A stretch of DNA of 34,768 bases. Source: Nitrospinota bacterium (lineage in GTDB: Bacteria > Nitrospinota_A > UBA7883). How positions within the stretch are numbered: the first letter of the stretch is position 1; the number at the start of each line of letters is the position of its first letter. Made by a program: the position numbers and the translations under genes. The stretch covers positions 1 to 34,768 of the forward strand of contig JACQZB010000075.1 of assembly GCA_016207925.1 (NCBI GenBank), given 5' to 3'. Under the pieces are notes generated by a model that saw nothing but the letters and a program-made list of their open reading frames with translations, did no database searches and was not told the origin of the DNA. Positions 9,832 to 18,306 of the stretch are shown piece by piece.

Positions 9832-11986
9832 GCCTCACTCCCACATTTGGCTCGCTGACTTCCGCGTGGCCCGGCTGCGCGCCATGGCCGTGCGACGCCT
9901 TGGCGATGGCCGCGAGCCAGAACATCGCCGCCACCGCGGTGAGAAACACAAGCGCGGCCATGGACACCATGACCGTCATGGTGAAATTGGTCGGCGTGAA
10001 CGCCCAAGGCGACGTGTCCTTCAGGACGCCATACACGTGCCAGTCGGTGCGCAGTCCGCTGCGGATGAAACCCATCAGCCCCATGTTGAAGGTGATGATG
10101 ATGCACAGCGTCAACAGCGCGTATTGCGCGCGGACGGAGATGTTGCCCCACCGCACGGGGCCAAGCGATTTCGCCCCGGCGAACAGGAATATGTCAATGG
10201 CCGTCATCAGGATGATCGTGCTGATCAACTGGATGAACTGGCTCACCGCGATGTTGCGCAGGAAGGGGCTGGCCTTTTCCATGACCACGAACCCGTAGGT
10301 TCCCAGGAACATCACCACGCTGAAGATGACCCACGCCAGGTACAGGTACTGGGCGATGATCCCCTTGTCCTTGAGCGCCAGCGCGGAGCTGACCACGATC
10401 ATGGCGCAGGTGGTGAACAGCAGGTAGGCCACGGTGCGGAAATAGCTCGCGCGGTCGGGGGGAAGGTCCAAATCCTTGGGATCAAGCCCGTACAGGTACA
10501 CCGCGTATTGGCCGACGAGGTACAGGCACAGGGCCGCCGCGCCGAGGATGGCGAACAGCGGCGCCTTGCCCTGCCGCGAGATGGGGATCATCTCGCCCAT
10601 GTTGGCCCGCCGGTACAGCATGAAGCTGATGAAGGTCGAGATGATGATAAGGTTGACGACGGCGTTTTTGGCCGGCATCAGCCCCAGGTACTTGAGCGTG
10701 GGGTGGTACTGCGAGCCGCCCATGTCGCTGATCTCCGCGCCGGTGAGCGGCATGTTGTGCGGCGTCAGCCAGATGGCGAACCCCAGCAGGATAAAAGCGT
10801 TGAGGTACTTGACCCAGCCGCGGTAGCGCTCCGAACCGGGGATGCGCTCCATGCCGGTCCACAGGTAGTAGCAGGAAACCAGGAACAGGCTGCCCACCAG
10901 CATGGCCTGGATGATGAAGGTCCAGCTAAAGTCGCCGCCCATCATGTTGTTGCCCATCACCGCGCTGTTGGAGTACACCTCGCGGCCCAGGTAGTAGCCG
11001 GCGAAGGGCAGGGGGATCAGCCCGGCGATGCCGACGAAGTTGGCGATGTAACCCATCCAGTCGTAATGGGCGCGATCCTGCGGCGTGCGCGAGCCGATGA
11101 ACTTCACCGCCGCGTACGCCCCCGCCACAAATCCGCCGAAGGCGATATTGCCCAATATCCGGTGGATGCCCACCGGCACCCATAGCGGGTTCATCACCGC
11201 GGTCATGGTGTCGCCCACGAACTTGCCGGTGGCCGGGTCAATGCCCGACGGACTCATCATGTACGACGCCCATGAGTTGGCCACCATCATGATTAGCGTC
11301 CCGAACACGTTGAGCCATACGCCGATCCACACGTGCAGCCCCTTCAGGCTTTTGACGACGAAGAAGCCCAGGCCCGTGAGGATCAGCGCGACCGCCCAGA
11401 ACGGCGCGATGGCGCCGGGATAGTGGCCCAGAAGCCCGAACTGCAACGCCACGCCCGCGAGAATGATGACCACGCCCGCCACGCTGAAGGGGCGGGTGCG
11501 TTTTGCCGGCCAGGCGGTGGAGTCGTTCATCCAGTCCCAGCCGTAGTAGTAAATGTACAGGCACAGGGTCTCGCCGAAAAACAGGAGCGCGTAGAACAGC
11601 ATCGCTTCCTTGAATATCCCCGCCATGAAGCTGAAGAACGTGGGGTACAACCCGATGAACGCGAACAGCAGCAACCCGCCCAACGCGGCGGTGGTGGCGT
11701 AGGCCACCGACAACAGGCCGGTGAACTCCTTGGCCAAATCGTCGAACTTTTTGTCGCCCGTGCGCAGACCCACGTATTCGATCAGCGCGGCGAATATCGG
11801 CACGCCCAGCACGAAGGCCCCGAAGTACAGATGGAGCTGCGATATGAACCAGATCACGTTGCGGGACGGAAGCCCCAACACCTGGCCGTAATCGCCTTCC
11901 GCCGCGAACGCCTCGCCGCCTGTTAAGGCTATCGCCGCCGCCGCGAGCGCCCACGGAACCGCGCGCGCATTATTACCTTGTTTCAT
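9824..11986 (-). CDS. Large cytochrome bd-like (CydA-related) membrane protein, copy A
   Basis: A 720-residue polytopic protein related to subunit I of cytochrome bd oxidase but far longer than the usual 450-530. CydA hallmarks are recognisable: QLHLYFGAFVLG with His52 (position of the first haem ligand), GET-LCLYIYYYGWD with Glu139 (the E. coli Glu107 region), NSWASYMMSPSG near 237-248, and GIHRILGN with His275 (second haem-ligand region). A WLTPHN and a YHP motif lie further on. The N-terminus looks like a signal peptide. Relatives in Nitrospira-type nitrite oxidisers are called 'bd-like oxidases'. Compared with copy B it has about 55 extra residues between GWD and NSWA and about 95 more in its C-terminal half. 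ATG 11986 is preceded by GGAGG and AAGG. Its catalytic reaction is unproven. Confidence 0.82.
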   Translation of the reverse strand: MKQGNNARAVPWALAAAAIALTGGEAFAAEGDYGQVLGLPSRNVIWFISQLHLYFGAFVLGVPIFAALIEYVGLRTGDKKFDDLAKEFTGLLSVAYATTAALGGLLLFAFIGLYPTFFSFMAGIFKEAMLFYALLFFGETLCLYIYYYGWDWMNDSTAWPAKRTRPFSVAGVVIILAGVALQFGLLGHYPGAIAPFWAVALILTGLGFFVVKSLKGLHVWIGVWLNVFGTLIMMVANSWASYMMSPSGIDPATGKFVGDTMTAVMNPLWVPVGIHRILGNIAFGGFVAGAYAAVKFIGSRTPQDRAHYDWMGYIANFVGIAGLIPLPFAGYYLGREVYSNSAVMGNNMMGGDFSWTFIIQAMLVGSLFLVSCYYLWTGMERIPGSERYRGWVKYLNAFILLGFAIWLTPHNMPLTGAEISDMGGSQYHPTLKYLGLMPAKNAVVNLIIISTFISFMLYRRANMGEMIPISRQGKAPLFAILGAAALCLYLVGQYAVYLYGLDPKDLDLPPDRASYFRTVAYLLFTTCAMIVVSSALALKDKGIIAQYLYLAWVIFSVVMFLGTYGFVVMEKASPFLRNIAVSQFIQLISTIILMTAIDIFLFAGAKSLGPVRWGNISVRAQYALLTLCIIITFNMGLMGFIRSGLRTDWHVYGVLKDTSPWAFTPTNFTMTVMVSMAALVFLTAVAAMFWLAAIAKASHGHGAQPGHAEVSEPNVGVRHG

Positions 11987-12029
11987 CACCTTACGCCTCC
12001 CTTGCCGCGCCTTGCGCTTATCGAGACGC

Positions 12030-12713
12030 TCATTTGCCCAATGCCACGTTGACCTGGTTGTCGCCATCCTTCACCGTCACCTTCTGGGTGACTTCGCCCA
12101 GCTTTTCATGCCACACCTTGACGGTGTAATTCCCCGGCTTGATGTTGGCGATGGAGAACGACCCGTCCGCGCCGGTCACCGCCACGGCGGACTCGTCGCT
12201 TACCACGATCCAGGCGTTCATCCACTCATGGATGTCGCACTGGATCTTGATGACTTCGGGATAGTCGAATCCCTTGTCCACTACTTTCACTTTCATTTCA
12301 CCCGGCTGGCTGAAATTCACCGGGTCGTTTTCGAACCCGAAGCTGTGGAAGTTGTGCGAGATGCCGTCGTTGTTCTTTATTTCCAGCTTCGACTTGGCCG
12401 GCAGCGTAATCACGTGCGGCTCGAACCGGCCCCCTTGCTGGGCGATGCCGCCTTTGCCCGGCGCGGCCTTGCCGGCGCCCTCGATGATGACCACGGCGTT
12501 TTTCAATCCGCCTGCGCCGGAAACCAGCATCTCTTCCTTGGTCAGGGGCTTGGCGCCGCAGATGGCGTGATCCTTTGTCACCTTGATCGCTTCCGGGGCG
12601 CCGGCCTTCTTGGGCGTGCTGATGACGCCCTTTACCGTGGCGGCGCCCGCGGGAGCGGTATAGAGAAGTGTCAAGGCGCACGCCGCGCCTACGCACAGAC
12701 GTATGGTATTCAT
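12030..12713 (-). CDS. Periplasmic cupredoxin-like protein with carboxypeptidase-regulatory-like domain
   Basis: A 227-residue protein with a signal peptide (1-25). It has a cupredoxin-like core containing HNFH (His120, His123) and C-D-I-H-E-W-M (Cys159, His162, Met165), the His/Cys/His/Met set of a type 1 copper site. A C-terminal beta-sandwich resembling carboxypeptidase regulatory domains follows (about 173-222, DGSFSIANIKPGNYTVKVWH). Start ATG 12713 is preceded by AAGGAG lying in the end of the upstream gene. It sits exactly between the two bd-like modules. It may be a copper electron carrier or copper-delivery factor; copper binding is inferred only from the residues. A related protein is encoded at 18307-19056. 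Confidence 0.78.
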   Translation of the reverse strand: MNTIRLCVGAACALTLLYTAPAGAATVKGVISTPKKAGAPEAIKVTKDHAICGAKPLTKEEMLVSGAGGLKNAVVIIEGAGKAAPGKGGIAQQGGRFEPHVITLPAKSKLEIKNNDGISHNFHSFGFENDPVNFSQPGEMKVKVVDKGFDYPEVIKIQCDIHEWMNAWIVVSDESAVAVTGADGSFSIANIKPGNYTVKVWHEKLGEVTQKVTVKDGDNQVNVALGK

Positions 12714-12717
12714 GATG

Positions 12718-14241
12718 TCACTCCTTTTTGTGAGCATGTTGATTCGTCTTGCGGACAAGCCACAATTCACCACCGGCGATCAAAAGCCCGATAATCGCCG
12801 GCCACAGATAGACGGTCAGGGGCGTGGGCGGCTCCAGCAGCAGCCAATACCAGATGCTGATGGCGCGCTGTTCGGCTTTCTCGCCGTTGTTGCCGTCCCA
12901 GGCGGAAAACGCGATGGGGATGTACTTGCCCGTCTCGATGGTCAGGTCCCCATCGCCGCCGCCCGCCAGTGGCCGGGTGAACAGCGCGCGCCATTGTCCA
13001 TCCACATAGGTGGCGTTCGCTGAAAGCGCGCTGGCGGCCGGGCCTGCGAAGGGTTCCGCTTTTAGAATGCCCGTGGAGGAAAGCGTTTCAACCGCGCCGC
13101 CATTCGTCCATTTCCACAGGATCACCGGCGAATTCTGGCCGCCGCCAAGGAAATACGGCTTTTCCATCCCGGCGGGAATCGTGACGGGAAGTTGGACGGC
13201 GAAGGCGTCCGGCTCGTTGACGGGGAATTTGTCATTGGGTTCGGCCAATGGGCTGGCGCTGGGATCGTCCCACTCCACCAGCAGATAGATCATCTTGCTG
13301 TCGTACAGCGCGCGGACCTGTACGGAATCCAGTGTGGGTGTGAACCAGCGCTCCCCTTCGATGATCTGGCCCACCAAGGGGATGAGCGTCGCGGCCGCTT
13401 CGGCCCCCCGCGCGTCGTCCGGCCCCGCGGGCGGAGCGCCCTCTATGGGCTTGCCGATAATCACCTCGCTGGTCTTGGGCCTTTCGCGCTGGACGATGGT
13501 GTCCACATAACCCGCGATCTTCCATACCTGCGCGGGTTGGAGCGATTCAAGATGCGACGGCATCGGCGTGCCCGTGATGCCGCCCGCCGCCGTCCGGTAG
13601 ATGTTTTCAATGCTGTTGCCGTTGCGGTACGTCCAGCCTTTGGTCAGGTTGCGCGGCCAGATGCGGTCGCCCAGGTCGTGCTTGAGCGCCACCGCGGAGG
13701 GGCCGGAGCCGCGCCCGGCCTTGCCATGGCATTTCTCGCAGTTTTTCAGGAACAGCTCCTTGCCCTCCTGGACGTCGGTCTCCGTCAATTTGGGAGCGGT
13801 TCCGATTTCCAGCGGCTCCAGTTTCTCACCTCGTTCCTTGAGCCGGGCGAACTTGCGGGAGAACTCCTTGATATAGGCCACCACGTCCCAAATCTCTTCC
13901 TCGCGCAGAACATCCTTCCAGCCCGGCATGGAGCTTCCCGGCAAACCCTCCGCCACGGCGCGGAAGATGGCCGCGTCCAGGGGAAGCTTGCCGAACACGG
14001 TGTCGCCGAATTTATAAAACGCCGTCTTGAAATCGCGCGGACGAGGCCGCAGGCGGTCCGCAGCCGGGCCGTCGCCTTGACCCGTCAGGCCATGGCAACC
14101 GGCGCAGCGTTTTTCATACACCGCCTTGCCTTTCGCGGCGCGCTCCGGCGTCAGCGCCTGCTGCGCCGACGCCGGCGACGCGGCCGCCAGGATGAAAAGG
14201 GCCATGAGGGCTTGAGCGAGAGGGGCATTGGAGAGCATCAT
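12718..14241 (-). CDS. Di-haem cytochrome c fused to an ethylbenzene-dehydrogenase-type haem domain, membrane anchored (module B)
   Basis: A 507-residue paralogue of the protein at 5943-7754. It has a signal peptide (1-27, ending ASA-QQ), haem motifs CAGCH (46-50) and CEKCH (168-172), a gamma-subunit-type haem domain (about 275-470), and a final membrane helix (about 478-500). The start ATG overlaps the stop codon of the upstream gene (ATGA), and AAGGG is upstream. It is about 95 residues shorter than the module A copy, mainly in the haem-b domain and the linkers. A role in electron transfer to the CydA-like protein is inferred. Confidence 0.84.
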   Translation of the reverse strand: MMLSNAPLAQALMALFILAAASPASAQQALTPERAAKGKAVYEKRCAGCHGLTGQGDGPAADRLRPRPRDFKTAFYKFGDTVFGKLPLDAAIFRAVAEGLPGSSMPGWKDVLREEEIWDVVAYIKEFSRKFARLKERGEKLEPLEIGTAPKLTETDVQEGKELFLKNCEKCHGKAGRGSGPSAVALKHDLGDRIWPRNLTKGWTYRNGNSIENIYRTAAGGITGTPMPSHLESLQPAQVWKIAGYVDTIVQRERPKTSEVIIGKPIEGAPPAGPDDARGAEAAATLIPLVGQIIEGERWFTPTLDSVQVRALYDSKMIYLLVEWDDPSASPLAEPNDKFPVNEPDAFAVQLPVTIPAGMEKPYFLGGGQNSPVILWKWTNGGAVETLSSTGILKAEPFAGPAASALSANATYVDGQWRALFTRPLAGGGDGDLTIETGKYIPIAFSAWDGNNGEKAEQRAISIWYWLLLEPPTPLTVYLWPAIIGLLIAGGELWLVRKTNQHAHKKE

Positions 14242-15023
14242 GAGTGACCCTTTTCCTCTTTCATCACGCGCGGGGCATACCCCGTGTAGTCGTACAGGAA
14301 CAATATGACCTTCCAAATCTCGTCCTCGGTGAGGTAGTTGGACCATACCGGCATGGGCGACGCCCACGGAGCCCCTTCATTCGGCAGCCCCGGCCCGCCA
14401 GTGGCGATGCGCCAGAACAGGAACGACTCCTGAAGCTGGGCGATGGTGCCCACGTCGGTGAAGTTGGCCGGCAGGGGATTGTTGAATCCGCCGGAGAAGT
14501 GCCCTTTGCCGTCCAGCTTGTCGCCATGGCAGTAGTGGCAATTCTGGAAATAGACTGTTTTGCCCTCTTCCACGGCCTGGCGGAACGCCTCCAGATCGGA
14601 TTTTTCCTTCGCGCGGTACGGGTTTTCCAGTGTGAGCAGGTTATACGTTTTCCCAAACACCTTGACGGAGTTCGGCGGCGCGGGATGCACCGTCCGCAGT
14701 TCCAGCGGCGCGTCCAGCGTCGGCCGGGTCACGTTGTAGGTCAGCCCGAATCCGGCCAGCGGCGCCACAATGAACACCGCGGCGCGCAGGCGGCGCAACC
14801 GCGGCTGGTACACCAGCGCCTCCAGCGGCGCCACAAGCTCCCGCGCGGAATCCTCGTTGGAGGTCATCACCAGCAGCACGACCACGGTGACGAAAAACAT
14901 GTACATCTTCATCACGCTCGCCGGTACCGGCAGGTGGAGGATGTAAGTGAACACGGCCACGAACAGGCCGTACACCGCGGCGATCAGGCCCACCGTCAGG
15001 GCGAGTTTCGGGATGCGTTTCAT
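14238..15023 (-). CDS. Membrane-anchored mono-haem cytochrome c (module B)
   Basis: A 261-residue paralogue of the protein at 7759-8712. It has three membrane segments (about 8-28, 36-55 and 80-98), the same SNE motif after the second segment, and CHYCH at 162-166 in the C-terminal cytochrome domain. SPMPVWSNYLTEDEIW near the end offers a Met axial ligand. The start overlaps the upstream stop by four bases and the stop overlaps the downstream start by four bases, so it is fully coupled within the operon. Confidence 0.84.
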   Translation of the reverse strand: MKRIPKLALTVGLIAAVYGLFVAVFTYILHLPVPASVMKMYMFFVTVVVLLVMTSNEDSARELVAPLEALVYQPRLRRLRAAVFIVAPLAGFGLTYNVTRPTLDAPLELRTVHPAPPNSVKVFGKTYNLLTLENPYRAKEKSDLEAFRQAVEEGKTVYFQNCHYCHGDKLDGKGHFSGGFNNPLPANFTDVGTIAQLQESFLFWRIATGGPGLPNEGAPWASPMPVWSNYLTEDEIWKVILFLYDYTGYAPRVMKEEKGHS

Positions 15024-15895
15024 TTTCCACCCTCCGCCGCGCGCGCCAGGCTCTCCACCGCCAGATCAAGCTCCGATACTCTCATCCGGTCCGCGAAATC
15101 GGGCGGCATGGTGTCCGGCTCGAAGCCTTGCGCGACATGGCGGTTCGGCTCGACGATGGAAAGCCGGAGGTACTCGCGTAACGGCAGTTTGTCCGGCGCG
15201 CCCTTGGCGTAGCGTTTCAGCCCGTTCAGGTCAGGCCCCATGTCCGGCGCCTCCCCGGCCATATCCACTCCGGGAACGATGTGGCACAGCTTGCACTCGT
15301 ATTTCTCCGCGAGCGCGCCCATGTCTTTCACCGCCCCCTCATCCGCGGGCGCCGATTCAGCCGTTTCCACCGCTTCGGTGGGCAGCGGCACGGTTATGTC
15401 CACCCCCGCCGCGGATTGCATATAGGCGATCACCGCGTCAATCTCCACGGGAGAGAGCTTGATCGAGCCTGCGGAGACGTCCGGCATGGGGCTTACGGAG
15501 TCGCCGGTGCCCGGCTTGCCGAATCCTTCCACGACAAACGCCGACGGCGATACCATGGACTCCCGCAGGTATTCCTCGGGTTTGGAGGCCGTCCCATGGT
15601 ACCGTCCGTCGGCGAGACGTGACGGCGCGCGCGCGGCCACCGGCGGGCCGTCGCTGCCCGCCTCCACCAGCAACGGCGCGCGATGGCCGACGGCGTTATG
15701 GCACAACGGACAGGTGCCCTTGCCTTCGAAAATAGTTTGGCCAAGCGCCACGAACGATTCCATCGTCATCCCTTCCAGCGACACACTCTCCTCCGAGGGC
15801 GGCTCCGCGCGCAGTTGCGGGATGCTGTTGGAGAACCAACTGTAGCCGCCGACCACCATAAGGCTAAAAGCAAGAATTTGCGCCAACGTTTTCAT
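15020..15895 (-). CDS. Di-haem cytochrome c (module B)
   Basis: A 291-residue protein with an N-terminal hydrophobic anchor or signal (about 5-20) and two haem c motifs, CPLCH at 62-66 and CKLCH at 201-205. A Pro/Ala/Glu-rich linker (about 165-190) joins the two domains. It corresponds to 8746-9831 of module A. It begins two bases after the stop codon of the CydA-like copy B and overlaps the next gene by four bases. Confidence 0.83.
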   Translation of the reverse strand: MKTLAQILAFSLMVVGGYSWFSNSIPQLRAEPPSEESVSLEGMTMESFVALGQTIFEGKGTCPLCHNAVGHRAPLLVEAGSDGPPVAARAPSRLADGRYHGTASKPEEYLRESMVSPSAFVVEGFGKPGTGDSVSPMPDVSAGSIKLSPVEIDAVIAYMQSAAGVDITVPLPTEAVETAESAPADEGAVKDMGALAEKYECKLCHIVPGVDMAGEAPDMGPDLNGLKRYAKGAPDKLPLREYLRLSIVEPNRHVAQGFEPDTMPPDFADRMRVSELDLAVESLARAAEGGK

Positions 15896-15897
15896 TG

Positions 15898-17700
15898 TTA
15901 CTTATGCGCCGCCTTTTTCCGGCTGAAGTTGTCCAGCCAGAAGATGAAGATCACCATCGCCATGAAAATCAGTACCGTTACCGAGACCACGTTCGCCGCG
16001 TAGCCAAGCGTGGGCGTGAAGGCGTCCGGCGAGTAGTCGCGGAACACCGTGTACACATGCCAGTGCTGGCGGATGCCGGAGCGCACATAGCCCATCAGCC
16101 CCATCAGCCATGTGAACGACACCGCCAGCAGGAACAGGGCGTATTGCGACCGCGCCGGCATGTCGCCCCAGCGGGTGGGGCCGGTTTCGGACGCGCCCCG
16201 GTACATCACCCCGTTGATAAGGCTCGCGGCGGCGATGACAAACAGCGTGGTGAACACCTGCGGCACCGAAAGGCCGATGCGGATGTTCGCCGGTATGTAA
16301 TAGCCGTAGATTCCCAGCGTCACTATGTTCGCCGCGCCCGCCGCGAACAGAGCGGCCAAGGCGGCGTTGCCGCCGCGCGCCCAGCCAACTTTCGGGATTT
16401 TCCCCGCGCGCTGGTACAGCAGGAAGGCCAGGAATGTGGTCAGGATCATGATGTTCACCGCCGTGTTCTTCGCCGACATGACGCCCAAGGCGCCCAGGAC
16501 GGGGTGATGAGCGCCGCCCAAGGCCTTGATCTCCGACGACGTCATGATGATCGTGTGCGGCGTGAACCATACCAGAAAGCAAACCAGCAATACCGTGGCC
16601 ATCCATCCGATAGCCTTGCGGTACGCTTCGCCGCCGGGCACGCGGACCAGACCCAGCCACAGGTAGTAGTTCGCGCCCAGGAATATCGCGCCGATAAGGA
16701 GCGCCTGGATGATGAACAGCCATGCAAAGATGCCGCCCATCAGCGTTATGCCCATCTGCTGGCTATAGGCGTATAGTTCCTTGGTGAGCCAATATCCCGC
16801 GAACGGCAGGGGCAGCAACCCCACCACCGCGATGAAGTTGGCGGTGTAGCCCATCCAGTCGTAATGCGCTTTCTCCTCCGGCGCCTTGGCGGTCAGGAAC
16901 TTGTACGCCGCGTACGCGCCCACGATGGAGCCGCCGTACGCGATGTTGGCGATGAAACGGTGGAGGTTGATGGGGTTCCACAACGGCCCGTGCATCACCG
17001 CCCATACGTCGCCGAGGAACGCCCCGTCCGGCGTCACCCCGGAGGGCGCCATCATGAACGTGGCCCACGAGTTGGACAGCACCATCAGCGTCATGCCCGC
17101 CGCATTGAGCAGCAGGCCCACGGTCAGGTGTACCCATTTGCCGAAACCGGAGGACATCGCCTCCCATCCGTAATAGTAGATATACAGACACAGGCTTTCG
17201 CCAAAGAACAGCAGCGCATACGCGATAAGGATCGGGCGGAATATCTTAAGCGAATAGACGGTGAAGTCGGGATACAGCATCGCCAGCAGGAACAGCAGGA
17301 TGCCGCCCAGCGTGGCCGTGAATGAAAACGCCACCATGCTGATCTTGATGAACTCCTTTGCCATCGCGTCATACCGCTTGTCGCCGGTGGCCATGCCGAT
17401 CCCCTCGATCACCAGCACGAAAATCGGCACGCCCAGGACAAACGCCGCGAAGAACAGGTGGAGCTGCGCCACAATCCATACCTTCACCCGGCTGCTGCCG
17501 CCGCCCAGCAAAGGATACGATTCCTCCGTCAACACTGGCGCGGGCTGCCCCACGGGCGCTATCGCCGTTTCACCTGCCGGAGCCACGGCCGCTTCCTCCG
17601 CGGCGAACGCGACTCCGCCGTTTACGGCGAATATCAGCGCCACAAGCGAGACGGCCAGTACGCGCCGCGCGAGAGTAAATAAAGTGTTTCTTGGTTTCAT
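15898..17700 (-). CDS. Large cytochrome bd-like (CydA-related) membrane protein, copy B
   Basis: A 600-residue polytopic paralogue of copy A. Shared motifs are AQLHLFFAAFVLG (His81), GES-LCLYIYYYGWE (Glu168), NSWATFMMAPSG (210-221), NLHRFIAN (His247), HYDWMGYTANF, FTPHT and HHP. An N-terminal signal-like segment (about 12-33) and a Pro/Ala-rich spacer precede the first motif. Glu replaces Asp in the GWD motif. The only reasonable start, ATG 17700, has no visible Shine-Dalgarno sequence but lies seven bases after the stop of a 36-aa membrane ORF, suggesting coupled translation. Its role as terminal oxidase or as quinol/cytochrome c oxidoreductase is unproven. Confidence 0.8.
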   Translation of the reverse strand: MKPRNTLFTLARRVLAVSLVALIFAVNGGVAFAAEEAAVAPAGETAIAPVGQPAPVLTEESYPLLGGGSSRVKVWIVAQLHLFFAAFVLGVPIFVLVIEGIGMATGDKRYDAMAKEFIKISMVAFSFTATLGGILLFLLAMLYPDFTVYSLKIFRPILIAYALLFFGESLCLYIYYYGWEAMSSGFGKWVHLTVGLLLNAAGMTLMVLSNSWATFMMAPSGVTPDGAFLGDVWAVMHGPLWNPINLHRFIANIAYGGSIVGAYAAYKFLTAKAPEEKAHYDWMGYTANFIAVVGLLPLPFAGYWLTKELYAYSQQMGITLMGGIFAWLFIIQALLIGAIFLGANYYLWLGLVRVPGGEAYRKAIGWMATVLLVCFLVWFTPHTIIMTSSEIKALGGAHHPVLGALGVMSAKNTAVNIMILTTFLAFLLYQRAGKIPKVGWARGGNAALAALFAAGAANIVTLGIYGYYIPANIRIGLSVPQVFTTLFVIAAASLINGVMYRGASETGPTRWGDMPARSQYALFLLAVSFTWLMGLMGYVRSGIRQHWHVYTVFRDYSPDAFTPTLGYAANVVSVTVLIFMAMVIFIFWLDNFSRKKAAHK

Positions 17701-17707
17701 ATAGTGG

Positions 17708-17818
17708 TTATGGAAACAGGGGCAGATCCTGCAAATGCATGAATCCATAATCTATGAGAAACATGCAGCCGCAAAACACGGCGAAAAAGGCCAGGAACAT
17801 ACCCGCCATGCGAGTCAT
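17708..17818 (-). CDS. Putative 36-aa single-TM small protein upstream of the bd-like gene
   Basis: An ATG-initiated 36-codon frame with GAGGGG nine bases upstream. It encodes a short basic start (MTRMAG), a hydrophobic helix of about 17 residues rich in Phe and containing Cys16 and Cys18, and a tail IDYGFMHLQDLPLFP. It ends seven bases before the CydA-like copy B start, which itself lacks a ribosome site. Size, topology and position recall CydX/CydS-type accessory subunits of bd oxidases, but no sequence similarity to them is claimed. Confidence 0.55.
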   Translation of the reverse strand: MTRMAGMFLAFFAVFCGCMFLIDYGFMHLQDLPLFP

Positions 17819-17854
17819 CAAACGTTTCCCCTCTTCAATGTGGTTCGCGCTGGC

Positions 17855-17935
17855 TTAAAGCAAAAGCCATGCGAAATACAACAACGTCAGTATCGTCACC
17901 GACGAAAACAAGATCGGCCCCGCTTTGTCGCTCAA
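17855..17935 (-). CDS. Putative 26-aa single-TM small protein at the head of the bd-like operon
   Basis: A TTG-initiated 26-codon frame with GAGGGAG eight bases upstream. It encodes SDKAGPILFSS followed by a Leu-rich helix ending YFAWLLL. It is 36 bp upstream of the 36-aa frame and in the same direction. A short polar N-terminus with one C-terminal helix is the form of many tiny respiratory-complex subunits. The TTG start and small size make it less certain than the 36-aa ORF. Confidence 0.4.
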   Translation of the reverse strand: MSDKAGPILFSSVTILTLLYFAWLLL

Positions 17936-18306
17936 TTCCCATTCTCCCTCTGCTGGAGGCTACCTATGAGCAAATGCCGTTCCGCGATTCATTTGGTACA
18001 AAAAACTTGGTTATCAAACCCGGAAATGTCGGCGATTACGCGGTATTCAGGGGACTATTTCGTAGCGGCGAGCCGGGCGGGCCATGATAGGCGCAATTGA
18101 CCGCCTGGCAAGAAATTGAGCGCCATGGGCGGAAAATGATCACCCAAGCCGCGGCATATTTCCAAATGGAGGGTTGCGCGCGCCCGTTTAGGCCATTTCG
18201 CTACAGGTATGATCCTTGCTTCCCTTCGGTTGGTCAGCCGCAAGGTTTGGCGATCCCGTCAGCGGATTACGCAACGCGACCAACACAATAAAGTGGAGAA
18301 GGTGCT
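17936..18306. other. Divergent regulatory region between the cytochrome operon and the cupredoxin-like gene
   Basis: No convincing gene is visible in these 371 bp. It must contain the promoter of the 12-kb operon (-) and that of the cupredoxin-like gene (+). A possible -24/-12 element on the - strand is listed separately. GGAAAAT (18131-18137) and ATTTCC (18158-18163) form a weak inverted pair 20 bp apart. No good sigma70 promoter for the + gene was found. Confidence 0.5.
17970..17984 (-). promoter_or_regulatory. Candidate sigma54-type (-24/-12) promoter of the cytochrome operon
   Basis: Read on the - strand the site is CGGAACGGCATTTGC, so GG and GC are separated by exactly 10 bp and the -12 part TTGC(T) is perfect. 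The -24 part (GGAAC versus GGCAC) has one mismatch and the preceding T is missing. Transcription would start near 17959, about 24 bases ahead of the 26-aa ORF. The window encodes an NtrC-type activator, which makes sigma54 control possible, but such short matches arise by chance. Confidence 0.25.

Noticed and set aside
9824..17700. Classical CydAB quinol oxidase
   Set aside because: The CydA-like proteins are 600 and 720 aa and no CydB partner is present; every neighbouring subunit is a c-type cytochrome or a cupredoxin-like protein.
18001..18020. FNR-like site near TTGGTTATCAA upstream of the bd-like operon
   Set aside because: Only one half-site (ATCAA) matches and the spacing is wrong.
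18097..18291. 64-codon + strand frame in the divergent regulatory region
   Set aside because: No ribosome site, no hydrophobic or domain pattern, and it would cover the promoter of the following gene.
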